The notes under the pieces were generated by a model. The model was not told the DNA's origin and searched no databases. It worked only from the letters and a program-made list of their open reading frames with translations. The position numbers were made by a program, and so were the translations under genes. From contig NZ_JAPQNS010000014.1 of the NCBI RefSeq assembly GCF_028867935.1, positions 62,001-126,000 on the forward strand: 64,000 bases of DNA, given 5' to 3'. Positions 38,173 through 47,104 of this stretch are shown one piece after another (position 1 is the first letter of the stretch; each line of letters opens with the position of its first letter). Source of the stretch: Flavobacterium sp. SUN052 (GTDB lineage Bacteria; Bacteroidota; Bacteroidia; Flavobacteriales; Flavobacteriaceae).

Positions 38173-39696
38173 TCAGTTTTTACGCGCCACCACCGTAGCT
38201 ACTACCCGCTGGTAGCGGGTTAGGGCGGGAGTTCCGGTATCTGTTACTTCCATAATCAGGTGAATGGTTTGACCGGCAATAGCATCCGTTGGTACGACAA
38301 ATGACGCTTTTGCCTGATTGGATTGATTTATCACAACCTTTCCGGGGTAGGTATCCACCTCTTCGTACTGCCACCAGTGGTACTGAACCGCATTTCCATC
38401 CGGGTCGGTAGCTAAACCGCTCAGGTTGAGGGTTTGGCCCGGCTGCACGTTTAGATTCTCAGCATGATTTAGTTTCACCCTGGGCGGATGATTAGCTTCT
38501 TTGTACGGTTTAACGCACCAGTCGGCACGGGCGGCAAAATCATGTTGCAGGGCCGGAATCCAGCGCGTTTGCGGATAAGCCGCGTCCTGCTGTTGCGTGT
38601 ACGGGTTGTAGTCGGTTACAGTCTTGCCGTCTTCCCACCGGCGCAGGTTGGTAGGCGACTGCACCATGCGCCCGCCCCAGCCGCCGTAGGCCACGTTTTC
38701 GCGGCTTCGCAAACCCACGTTGATGAGGTAGAAAAAAGCGGGCGAATCGCCTTCCGAAATAAAACTGTATTGACTTATGCCATGTTTGTTGGCTTCGGTC
38801 ATTTCGCTGCGCCAGTGTTCGGGGTCGCCGGGCAGGGTTTTTCCATCACCCCAGAGGTAGTAGGCTTCCAGAAGCGGCCCGTGTCCAAACCGGATGTTTT
38901 TGGCAAACCAGTCGCCTTCCAGATACGATTTTAATTCCGTTGGAACAACCTGGGGCCATTTGTAAGCGAAACTCCAGAACTGGTCGGCATTATAAAGTAC
39001 CCGGATGCCCGGCCAATTGGGGACAATGTACTTTTGATAGGTGGCATCCTGGTCGAGTACCGCGTAAATAATGGCTTTATCGCTTACTTTTTGGGCAATC
39101 ACCGACCACTCCGGCGTGTTTTTGTACTGATCTTCGATGGATTTGAGCGCACGGGCTACGGTATTGGTACCGCCCCAGATTTGGAGGTAGATTGGGCTGG
39201 AGTTATTATCGAGCAGGAGTTGTTTAATGAAATTCGAGCCTTCCGTATCCTGACGCATTTCACCCTCGAAATCAATGTTACCCACCCGCACCAGACTCAG
39301 CAGTTTGTCCGGCGTTGGGTAGCCCTGAGTGTGTTTTATCAGGTTGGGGTATACCTGTGCATATTTACTGATGTATTCCTGCATCCAGGTAACACCAGGC
39401 CAGCGCAGATCAGTACGTTCGCCGTAGCGTTTGGCGGTATTGGCCATTTCGGACGTAAACCGCGTACCCTTGCCATCGCCCTTATAATGCCACTGCGAAC
39501 TGCTGTACACCAGCCCCACCACGTCGAACTCGTTGCTATAGAGCAGCATTCGGATAAACGTATCCACGTCATCCACTTCACCATCGGTCGTGACAACGGT
39601 GCGGGGTTTGCCCATAGCAGACTCATGTTGCTGAGCCAGAGCCGAATGCAGGGTCAGCAAGCTGATAATAATTAGGAAGCGTTGTTGCAGAGCCAT
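38173..39696 (-). CDS. Secreted DUF1593 (nucleoside-hydrolase-like) protein
   Basis: 507 residues with a signal peptide (about 1-21, ending ALAQ). The N-terminal domain starts RTVVTTDGEVDDVDTFIRML, the aspartate cluster that binds calcium in inosine-uridine nucleoside hydrolases, followed by VVGLVYSSSQWHYKGDGKGT. This is the DUF1593 family, seen in many Bacteroidota glycan loci and presumed to act on a glycoside. The C-terminal domain (about 410-507) is an Ig/PKD-like fold with LSGLATDPDGNAVQYHWWQYE. It is the first gene of the operon that also encodes the GH-A glycosidase and the beta-helix protein. The reaction is not established. Confidence 0.8.
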   Translation of the reverse strand: MALQQRFLIIISLLTLHSALAQQHESAMGKPRTVVTTDGEVDDVDTFIRMLLYSNEFDVVGLVYSSSQWHYKGDGKGTRFTSEMANTAKRYGERTDLRWPGVTWMQEYISKYAQVYPNLIKHTQGYPTPDKLLSLVRVGNIDFEGEMRQDTEGSNFIKQLLLDNNSSPIYLQIWGGTNTVARALKSIEDQYKNTPEWSVIAQKVSDKAIIYAVLDQDATYQKYIVPNWPGIRVLYNADQFWSFAYKWPQVVPTELKSYLEGDWFAKNIRFGHGPLLEAYYLWGDGKTLPGDPEHWRSEMTEANKHGISQYSFISEGDSPAFFYLINVGLRSRENVAYGGWGGRMVQSPTNLRRWEDGKTVTDYNPYTQQQDAAYPQTRWIPALQHDFAARADWCVKPYKEANHPPRVKLNHAENLNVQPGQTLNLSGLATDPDGNAVQYHWWQYEEVDTYPGKVVINQSNQAKASFVVPTDAIAGQTIHLIMEVTDTGTPALTRYQRVVATVVARKN

Positions 39697-39726
39697 ATGA
39701 GAATAAGTGGTTTGGAACTGATTGCA

Positions 39727-39969
39727 TCAATGAGTATATTGAACGACAACCGTTCGATTTCGTCCCTGCCCCCCTACTAATTTATCGTGGCAACCGATGC
39801 AACCCACGATAACGCCCTCGTCCTCCTGAATGGATGCAAAGATATTTTTGGCGGCCTGCAGGTAATCACGGTGCCCACTCAGGCAGGAAGGCGGGGCAGC
39901 GGTTTTGCCGCCCCGCCGATTGATTGTTCTCAACACGTATCTGATGCAGCCAATGATCGGTGAAATCAT
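39727..39969 (-). other. Small ORF with CxxCH haem-type motif, possible relic
   Basis: An 80-codon frame between susD3 and the DUF1593 gene with QAAKNIFASIQEDEGVIVGCIGCHDKL. CIGCH is a c-type cytochrome haem-attachment motif, but no signal peptide or distal Met is clear, and a GC-rich hairpin (39890-39917) lies within it. It may be the remnant of a cytochrome c domain, or chance. The rest of 39697-40113 holds the terminator of susD3 and, presumably, the DUF1593 operon promoter, which I could not identify. Confidence 0.25.
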
Positions 39970-40042
39970 ACACGTAGGTGAACGACAAGTTCACCCGCCG
40001 GGGAAAATCCCCCGCCACTTGCCCCACACTTTTTGATGCTCT

Positions 40043-40096
40043 CCAAGAAATGACCCCAAACGCCTGATTTTCCTGGCATTCGGGGTCATTTCTTGG
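40043..40096 (-). terminator. Hairpin terminator after susD3
   Basis: CCAAGAAATGACCCC (40043-40057) pairs perfectly with 40082-40096; pairing may extend inward with mismatches around GCC/GGC. It lies 18 bp past the susD3 stop and closes the - strand operon that starts at 49491. Confidence 0.65.
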
Positions 40097-40113
40097 GCCA
40101 TTGCTTTGAGATG

Positions 40114-41778
40114 CTAATCCGGGTTCTGCACCGATGGTCCCATCAGCGGGTTCAGATTGATGTCACTGTCGGCAAACTTGAGCAGGGTTCGGTTGCTGTT
40201 CCAGTTGAGTGTAACCCCGCCCCGCACGATGGGGGCCACTTCGGAAGCCGGATAAACGGCCCCATTTTTGGCGTTGTAAGCACTCATCCGCTTCCAGGCG
40301 TTGAAATCATCGCCCTCGAAGAGCAATTCGCGCTGCCGTTCTTTCACTATTTCGGCCAGCACCTCAGCTTTGGTGGTGAAACCCGCGTCGCCAATTTTTT
40401 TGGTGGAAGCGCCCGCCCGCGTCCTGACTAAGTTATAGTCCGCTGCGGCTGCGGCCAGATTCCCCTGCGTGGCGTTGATTTCGGCGCGGGTGATGACCAG
40501 TTCTCCGGCCCGCAGCATGGGGCAGGTCTGAAACCCAACCAGTGAGCCGGTCTGCGTACCCCATTTCAGCGTATAGCGTTCGTTGCGGGGGGCGGCCGTG
40601 GTGCCGAAGTTGTTGTTGGCGGTCAGGACCGTAAACCGCCGGTCGTTCACCACATCGTCAAAAGTCGAACTGGTCGTTACGGGTACGGTTGCCGCTACGT
40701 CGGGTGTGGGGCGTTTGAGGGGCCAGCGCAGTCCCCCCCGGTTGGTGGGGTTGCCGCCCGATTCGAGGGTGATGTTGGTCGAAGCGGCAATGTAACCGCC
40801 GGTGGTGACGGTGTTGTTAACAAGCCGGATAATCTCTTCGGAGTTGGCCGGGGCCGCCGTAAAGCCGGTGGAGTTGTACGGGCCACCGCCCGCTATCGTC
40901 GTTCCGCTGTGGAACGGCTGCAAACCGTACACCCGACTGCCCGTATTTGCCGTAGCAGTAATGGTACCGGGCGTGGGGCCAAGAATCGCGTTGATGGCTT
41001 CGAGGGTCTTTTGGTAGCTCTCGTTGGTAGCCTGCTGAAAATAAACCCGCGCCAGAATGCCAAACGCTGCGGCCCGCGTAGCCCGGAACCGGTAAGCCGG
41101 GAAACTGCCGTGAATGGCCGGATCGTAGGCAATGGGCAGCAGTTGGGTGGCTTTGGTCAGGTCGCCGATAATCTGAGCGTAAGTCTCTTCGGTGGTGCTG
41201 CGGCCCACGTCGAGGGTGCCCGTAACGGGTACGTTGACCGGGATCGGTATGCCGCTGTTCGGTGCCGTGCTCTGATAGCCGTACTGGTGCGCCCAGAACC
41301 GGGCAATGTCGAAGAAAGCCGTTCCCCGGCAAAAATAGCCCTCGCCCTGAAGCCGGTCGCGCTGAAGGGCGATGTCGGCATCCTGAGGTGCGTTGCGGGC
41401 AATGGCATCCAGCACCACGTTGGCCGCCGTAACGGTGGCGTACCGGGCACTGGACAGGCCGGAGAGAATGCCCGAATTGGACTGAACGTTGAATTGGTTC
41501 AGCAGGTAGGTATTTCCCGACGTGGGCGCGGCAGCGTACCGGCTCACGTTTTTGGCTGCCATCGCTTCCCAATACAGCATCTCGTCGAAATACGTAACCC
41601 CGTTGTTGCCGGAAATATACCGCCCGAAGGCCGTATTGATAACACCCTCCAGACCAGCCGAAGTGCTGGTGCCTTCGTTATAGCCCAACTCGGACGTAGG
41701 CGTAATATCCAGCGATTTGCAACCACTCACCCAGATCAGGCTCGCCAGCAGGATGGTTTTTGATGCGTTATGTTTCAT
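40114..41778 (-). CDS. SusD/RagB-like outer-membrane glycan-binding lipoprotein (susD3)
   Basis: 554 residues with lipoprotein signal MKHNASKTILLASLIWVSGC (lipidated Cys20). The SusD pattern includes GEGYFCRGTAFFDIARFWAHQYGYQ, RATRAAAFGILARVYFQQA, and the C-terminal EIVKERQRELLFEGDDFNAWKRM. It caps the SusC3 transporter encoded 33 bp upstream. Last gene of the arabinose-type operon, followed by a hairpin. Confidence 0.94.
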   Translation of the reverse strand: MKHNASKTILLASLIWVSGCKSLDITPTSELGYNEGTSTSAGLEGVINTAFGRYISGNNGVTYFDEMLYWEAMAAKNVSRYAAAPTSGNTYLLNQFNVQSNSGILSGLSSARYATVTAANVVLDAIARNAPQDADIALQRDRLQGEGYFCRGTAFFDIARFWAHQYGYQSTAPNSGIPIPVNVPVTGTLDVGRSTTEETYAQIIGDLTKATQLLPIAYDPAIHGSFPAYRFRATRAAAFGILARVYFQQATNESYQKTLEAINAILGPTPGTITATANTGSRVYGLQPFHSGTTIAGGGPYNSTGFTAAPANSEEIIRLVNNTVTTGGYIAASTNITLESGGNPTNRGGLRWPLKRPTPDVAATVPVTTSSTFDDVVNDRRFTVLTANNNFGTTAAPRNERYTLKWGTQTGSLVGFQTCPMLRAGELVITRAEINATQGNLAAAAADYNLVRTRAGASTKKIGDAGFTTKAEVLAEIVKERQRELLFEGDDFNAWKRMSAYNAKNGAVYPASEVAPIVRGGVTLNWNSNRTLLKFADSDINLNPLMGPSVQNPD

Positions 41779-41811
41779 GTGTTTACGATGCTTTTGTCGG
41801 CTTACCCAGTG

Positions 41812-44800
41812 CTAAAAACCAAAATTCAGACCTACCAGAAACGTTTTGGCCTGGGGCGGATCGCCGTTGACGGTTGAGGGCGAGAGGTTGCTGGCCTGGT
41901 TGTTGAACGTCTGCTGCGATTGCGACCCGACTACTTCGGGGTCCCAGCCGGGGAATTTGGTAAACGTCAACACATTGGTCAGGTTGACGAACAAATTCAG
42001 GTTACTTAGCCCGGCCCGGTTTACTAATTTACCTGGCAGCGAATAGCCCAGCCGAACGTTTTTTAGCCGCACAAAGTCAGCATTGTACAAAAACCGGCTT
42101 GAGGTTTGGGAAGCATACAACGGGTTAAAATAGAAAGCCGGGTTTTCGGCCACGTCGCCCGGTTTCTGCCAGACGTTTTCGGTAAACTGCGATCGGACAT
42201 TCTGCGGTCCCTGCAACATGTAGGCTTCACTGCGTGCCCCTTGGTCCAGAATCCAGGCCCCCTGACTAAAGGTGAATAATACCCCCAGCGATAAACCTTT
42301 GTAGCTGAAGGTGTTGGTTACGCCACCCGTCCAGAGGGGCAGGGCTGGTCTGCCGACCACCGGGGCCGAGATATTGGTAAAGTTGACGTTGGTCGTTGTA
42401 CCGGCAATTCGGCCCAGGAAATCGACCACAATCGGCTTGCTGGGGTCATGCACGGGGTAACCCGTGGTGGCATCGGTCGTGACGGACGCGAAGGTTTCGT
42501 AGCCCGTGGCCGGGTCAACGCCGAGGTACAGCGGCATGAAATACGTGCCTACAGGTTGGCCAATGAAACTCTGCACCCCACCGCTGGAAACGGCCGACGG
42601 GGCCAGGCCATTCAGGTCGAGTATCCTGCTGGTGTTGTAAGCCGCATTGATGTCGATTTGCCACTTGAACGCTGACTGGCTAAACACTTTACCGGCCAAA
42701 TTGAATTCAATCCCCCGGTTTTCGAGTGACCCGGCGTTTTGGGTGTTGTTGCCTCCTATAATACCCGTTTGGGGAGCCGCTGCAGCTGCCAGCAGCAAAT
42801 CGGTGGTTTTGCGATTGTAGTACCCGATGGTGCCGTTGAAGCGGTCGCGCAGAAAGCCGAAATCAACCGCCAGATCAAACAGCGTCGAGCGTTCCCAACG
42901 GACGCTGTTGGCCACGCCCGGTGCCCGGCGAAGCGGAAACCCGAAATAATCGCCATAGGTCCCTTCGGTACCCAGCCCCAGGGCCGGATAACTGAATGGG
43001 ACAATCGACCCCTGCTGCGAGTTGCCGGTCTGCCCTAAACTGGCCCGCAGTTTCAGGAAGGTAAGCGTCGGGTTATTCTTCAAGAAGTTTTCTTCGGTGA
43101 TTACCCAGCCTGCTGATACCGATGGGAAATACCCGAAGCGGTTATCGACTCCGAAACGGGACGAACCGTCGGCCCGCCAACTGGCGGCAAGCAGGTACTT
43201 TTCGGCAAATTTGTAGTTGATCCGGGCCAGAAACGACAGGTACACGTATTCGTCGAGTCGGTTCTGGGAGGTGGTATTCAGGGCCGTCTGGGTGGTGTTG
43301 AGTAGCGTAATCGACGGAATGTTGGTAGCCTGAATGTAGCTGGTGCGCGAGTTATTGTAGGTGTACTGTACCCCGCCAACCGCCGTCAGCGCGTGTTTTT
43401 GGGTATATATCTTATTGAATGTCAGGTACGAGTTGTTGTTGATGTTGCTCACGTTGCGGGTGCGGTAGTCGTTGATGCCCCGCGTCGCGCCAATCAAACC
43501 GCCCGGTGTCAGCCGTGGGTTAACGTAGAACCGGATGACCTGCGCCGAAAAATCACTGCCCAGCTCCGTCCGCAGCGACAGCGACGGTAGGAGTTTATAC
43601 TCGGCATAGACATTAGCTAAGTAGCGGGGCAGTTCGGTTTTGTTAAAAAACAGGCTTTCATCGCGCAGGGCCAGAATGCTCAGACTGCGGTCGGGCGCGA
43701 AGTACGTGCCATCGTCGTTCAGGCGCGGAAAAATCGGGAGCAGATCGCCGGTGAGGGCTTCAAAACCACCCTGCCGGTACGCATTGGCCGCGCCGTTGCG
43801 GGATTGTCCCACCGGAAACACGCCGTTGTCGCTATACGAACCGCTCAACTGCACCCCCAATTTAAGTTTGTTAGTGGCCTGATGGTCAATGTTGACCCGG
43901 CCATTGACGCGCTTGAAATAGTTGTTGACGATAAACGAGTTTTCGTTATAGAGCGAGCCGCCGATGTAAAACTGCGTTTTTTCGTTTCCGCCCGAAGCCG
44001 ACAGGTTGATTTGCTGGGTGCTGCCCCGGACAAAGAAATCGTCGAAGTGATTGATATTCTGGGCCGCTACCTGCTCGGCCCGCGCCCGGTCGAAGTTGAC
44101 AACCGGCGAACTGTTCAGGAAAAACTGGTCGTAGCCCCCGTTGAGGTAAGCTGCCGGTACGTTGCCCTTCAGCCCGTTGATGGTGATGCCCGAATTCAGG
44201 TTGTTCTGAATGGCCTGGTCGCGAAGCTGGATGTACTCGGTGCCGTTGAGGTAGCTGACGCGGTTTGTCGGGGCCGATGTCCCCGTCTGTATGCTGCCGC
44301 TGAACTTGGTTTTGCCGGCCTGACCGCGTTTGGTGGTGATAATGATGACCCCATTGGCTGCCCGCGAGCCGTAGATGGCCCCGGCAGCCGCATCTTTCAG
44401 GACTTCGATGCTCTGAATCTCGTTCGGGTCGATGGTGTTGAGGGGACTGACGGGTTGGGTACCCCGCGAGGTATTGTTAAAATTTGACCCTGATTCGCTC
44501 TCAATCGGCACTCCGTCCACAATGTACAACGGGTCTCCGCCCGATGTGAGCGAACCTGTTCCCCGAATCCTGACCCGCACCCCCGACCCGGCGGAGCCGC
44601 TGCCATTGGTAACGTTCAGGCCCGGTGCCAGCCCCTGTAATCCCGACTGAAAGTTGGCCGTAGGGATCTGGGCAAGCTGTTTGGCATCGACCGACGACAC
44701 CGAACCCGTCAGGTCCCGGCGCGTCTGCGTACCGAAGCCTACCACCACAACCTCGTCTAACTGGTCGGCACCGGGTTCCAGCACGATGTCGAGTTTTGTC

Positions 44801-45063
44801 TGGTTACCGGGTTTGACCGTGCGGGGCTGGTAGCCGATAAACGAGAAAACTAACGTAGCACCCGAAGGTACGTCTAGAGCGTAGCGGCCATCGGCATCGG
44901 TAGTTGTCCCACGAGTGGTACCCTGGAGGGCAACCGACACACCGGGCAGGGGCAGTGTGTTGTCGGAGGCCGTGACCACGCCACTCAGGTTGGTGGATTG
45001 GGCCAACCCGGCCAGCGCAAACAGCAGCAGCAGGTTGGTCAGAAGTAAACGTTTGGCAGTCAT
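41812..45063 (-). CDS. SusC/RagA-like TonB-dependent outer-membrane transporter (susC3)
   Basis: ATG 45063 is preferred to an in-frame GTG at 45093 because it begins a compact signal peptide (MTAKRLLLTNLLLLFALAGLAQ); length 1083. The carboxypeptidase-regulatory-like domain shows LPGVSVALQGTTRGTTTDADG. The TonB-box/plug start is DEVVVVGFGTQTRRDLTGSV, and the plug end is IYGSRAANGVIIITTKRG. A large barrel follows, ending FLVGLNFGF. The pair with susD3 sits directly downstream of a GH127-like gene and a permease gene, so the cargo may be an arabinose-containing oligosaccharide. It belongs to a different subgroup from susC1/susC2, and its operon lacks their promoter element. Confidence 0.94.
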   Translation of the reverse strand: MTAKRLLLTNLLLLFALAGLAQSTNLSGVVTASDNTLPLPGVSVALQGTTRGTTTDADGRYALDVPSGATLVFSFIGYQPRTVKPGNQTKLDIVLEPGADQLDEVVVVGFGTQTRRDLTGSVSSVDAKQLAQIPTANFQSGLQGLAPGLNVTNGSGSAGSGVRVRIRGTGSLTSGGDPLYIVDGVPIESESGSNFNNTSRGTQPVSPLNTIDPNEIQSIEVLKDAAAGAIYGSRAANGVIIITTKRGQAGKTKFSGSIQTGTSAPTNRVSYLNGTEYIQLRDQAIQNNLNSGITINGLKGNVPAAYLNGGYDQFFLNSSPVVNFDRARAEQVAAQNINHFDDFFVRGSTQQINLSASGGNEKTQFYIGGSLYNENSFIVNNYFKRVNGRVNIDHQATNKLKLGVQLSGSYSDNGVFPVGQSRNGAANAYRQGGFEALTGDLLPIFPRLNDDGTYFAPDRSLSILALRDESLFFNKTELPRYLANVYAEYKLLPSLSLRTELGSDFSAQVIRFYVNPRLTPGGLIGATRGINDYRTRNVSNINNNSYLTFNKIYTQKHALTAVGGVQYTYNNSRTSYIQATNIPSITLLNTTQTALNTTSQNRLDEYVYLSFLARINYKFAEKYLLAASWRADGSSRFGVDNRFGYFPSVSAGWVITEENFLKNNPTLTFLKLRASLGQTGNSQQGSIVPFSYPALGLGTEGTYGDYFGFPLRRAPGVANSVRWERSTLFDLAVDFGFLRDRFNGTIGYYNRKTTDLLLAAAAAPQTGIIGGNNTQNAGSLENRGIEFNLAGKVFSQSAFKWQIDINAAYNTSRILDLNGLAPSAVSSGGVQSFIGQPVGTYFMPLYLGVDPATGYETFASVTTDATTGYPVHDPSKPIVVDFLGRIAGTTTNVNFTNISAPVVGRPALPLWTGGVTNTFSYKGLSLGVLFTFSQGAWILDQGARSEAYMLQGPQNVRSQFTENVWQKPGDVAENPAFYFNPLYASQTSSRFLYNADFVRLKNVRLGYSLPGKLVNRAGLSNLNLFVNLTNVLTFTKFPGWDPEVVGSQSQQTFNNQASNLSPSTVNGDPPQAKTFLVGLNFGF

Positions 45064-45143
45064 ACTGATAAGGGCAAAGTCAAATTTTTTCACAATTATT
45101 GACTATTTACCAGCCTGACTGCTTCGGATTTATGAATCCATAG

Positions 45144-46919
45144 TTAACTTTTTTCGGTCATTGCCGCATAGTTTCCGGCGGGGATGTTGGTGGTGTCGGA
45201 AGCGTGGTTTGCATCCCGGTTCCGGCCCGACATAAACCAAAGCCATGCCATCGTATAACTCCGCGCCCCCCAACCAGCCTCCGACATCGGGCGTAGCGTG
45301 GTCGGGAAAATCCCTGGAAAGCCTTCGTGTTTATAGGTTGCCTGGTAATGGGCTTCGGGCAGGGCCGTATCGGCGGGGGCAGGCGCAGGTTTCAGGCTGT
45401 TGAGGTACAGGATGTTTTCCCAGAGGGGTTCAGCCACAAACGTCGGATCGGCCCGGTCGTCGGCCACCAGCAGATAGGGACCGCAAAACAGAGCCAGCTT
45501 TTGGGGCGTATCCTCAACGGATTCGGGCAGGACGGCGGACAGGGTTTTGTCAAACAGGCTGAGCCGGTAGGTAAACGCCACCCGAATCTCGTCGCCCGGT
45601 TTCCAGGGATTGGTCAGCGGCCAGTAACCGGCCCGATGGTCTTCGTCGACCATGGGGTCGGCGGGCGCGTCGTTCACCCAGACGGCGCAGGACTCCGCCC
45701 AGCCCGGCACCCGAATCTGCACCGGAACCGGCTGGTCGGTTTTGGGCGTGAGCGTAAACGTGTATTGTCTGCCGGTTTTGGCAACGGCCAACGAGTCGGT
45801 CTCGAAATGGCCATCCAGAAACAGGTCGATGCTCACCTGCTCATTCTTCTGGTAAATGGCGTACTGCCGAACGTCGGTAAACGCCCGCAGGCCGTGCATG
45901 GTACAGCACCACCACGCGCAGTGCCGGTAGTTGGGCCGGAATCCGCTGTTGTCGGGGTTGCAGTGGTGATGGCCAAAATCGCCTGTATCATATTGATTAA
46001 AATAGAATGCATTGAACAGGCACCGCTCGGCCATGTCGAGGTAAAAACCGTCGTTGGTAGCCCGGTAGAGCTGGAGTGACAACCGCAGAAAATCCGCTTC
46101 GGAGCAGCCCTCATCCCGGTTTTCGAGCGGAGTGGGACCAAAATACTCCTTTACCCCGCCCCAAACCAGATAATCGTCGGAAGCCACCAAATCGCGGTAG
46201 TTGTCAATGACAAACCGAAGGTGGGCCGGGTCGCCGGTTAGTTCGTACTGCATCATCACCCCCCGGAGGGTGGTCAGGTAGCCATGACTGTGCTGGTCGC
46301 CACGGGGGGGCAGCAAGGGATAAATGGCGGCTGCACGGGTGGCATAGTCGGCGTTGCCGGTGCAGCGGGTGAGCAGCACCAACCCTTCGTTGAGTTGGGT
46401 GAAGCAGATAAACCCGAAGGCACCGAGTCCGTTGAGCCGCTGCCGGACTTCGGGCCGGGCGCAGGCATCGTAAGTTGTCAGCAAAAAATCGCCGAGTCGT
46501 TGAGCCGCCCGCAGTACGGCTTCGTCGCCATACGCCAGAAAATAAGTAGTCAGACCCACCAGCAGCCGCCCGTTTCCCCACAGCAACGCCATATGCTGGT
46601 CGGCAATCTGGTCGGCGCTAAAAATCAGGTCGGCCCGGCCAAAGCGTCCGTCAGGCTGTTGGTACTGAAGCAGTCCCGTCACTAGTTCGGGCAGGTCGAT
46701 ACCCGTTTCGGCCGGTGGCAGGCCCGTTAAGGCTTCGATGTACCGCCCCGACAAATCGCCACTGAAGTTATAAAACCGGCGTTTGTTGGCCGGGTCGAGC
46801 GCGACATCGGCCAGCACAAACGGGCGCGAAAAAGCAGGAACAACGGTGTCGGTGGTGAGCCGGTCGCGAACCAGGGCCAAGCGGCCCGAAAATTCGCCGG
46901 TGGGGGTTGGCAGGGTCAT
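45144..46919 (-). CDS. GH127-like beta-L-arabinofuranosidase (DUF1680)
   Basis: The frame opens far upstream within the permease gene, but ATG 46919, overlapping the stop of the small membrane protein gene by 4 bp, gives a normal 591-residue protein. The GH127/DUF1680 fold is an (alpha/alpha)6 barrel with ALLWGNGRLLVGL. The zinc-site pattern is present: DEGCSEADFLRL (Glu270, Cys272) and CAWWCCTMHG (Cys338, Cys339). The family cleaves beta-L-arabinofuranosides by retention, using a zinc-bound cysteine. No signal peptide is seen, so it should act in the cytosol on imported oligosaccharide, unlike the exported enzymes around it. Followed 80 bp later by susC3. Confidence 0.82.
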   Translation of the reverse strand: MTLPTPTGEFSGRLALVRDRLTTDTVVPAFSRPFVLADVALDPANKRRFYNFSGDLSGRYIEALTGLPPAETGIDLPELVTGLLQYQQPDGRFGRADLIFSADQIADQHMALLWGNGRLLVGLTTYFLAYGDEAVLRAAQRLGDFLLTTYDACARPEVRQRLNGLGAFGFICFTQLNEGLVLLTRCTGNADYATRAAAIYPLLPPRGDQHSHGYLTTLRGVMMQYELTGDPAHLRFVIDNYRDLVASDDYLVWGGVKEYFGPTPLENRDEGCSEADFLRLSLQLYRATNDGFYLDMAERCLFNAFYFNQYDTGDFGHHHCNPDNSGFRPNYRHCAWWCCTMHGLRAFTDVRQYAIYQKNEQVSIDLFLDGHFETDSLAVAKTGRQYTFTLTPKTDQPVPVQIRVPGWAESCAVWVNDAPADPMVDEDHRAGYWPLTNPWKPGDEIRVAFTYRLSLFDKTLSAVLPESVEDTPQKLALFCGPYLLVADDRADPTFVAEPLWENILYLNSLKPAPAPADTALPEAHYQATYKHEGFPGIFPTTLRPMSEAGWGARSYTMAWLWFMSGRNRDANHASDTTNIPAGNYAAMTEKS

Positions 46920-47104
46920 TGGTTCGTTTTTTGGGTAGTTTGGCGACCCACCCAGAACGGCGCGGTGGTAAACCACAGCACCGAACCGGTCAGCAGCCAG
47001 CGGGTATAGTCCTGAAAAGCGAGCAGCCCCAGAAACACAAACAAACCGGGCAGGGCCGTCAGCAGCAGCCCGGTATAGGAAACAACCTGAAGGAAACGAA
47101 TCAT
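46916..47104 (-). CDS. Small two-helix membrane protein
   Basis: 62 residues. Both ends overlap neighbours by 4 bp: its ATG overlaps the permease stop and its TGA overlaps the GH127 ATG. This supports real, coupled translation. Two hydrophobic segments (about 6-30 and 34-50) predict a helical hairpin in the inner membrane, and the C-terminus is polar (GRQTTQKTNQ). I do not recognise a family. The position suggests an accessory subunit or stabiliser for the upstream NCS1-type permease. Confidence 0.6.
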   Translation of the reverse strand: MIRFLQVVSYTGLLLTALPGLFVFLGLLAFQDYTRWLLTGSVLWFTTAPFWVGRQTTQKTNQ

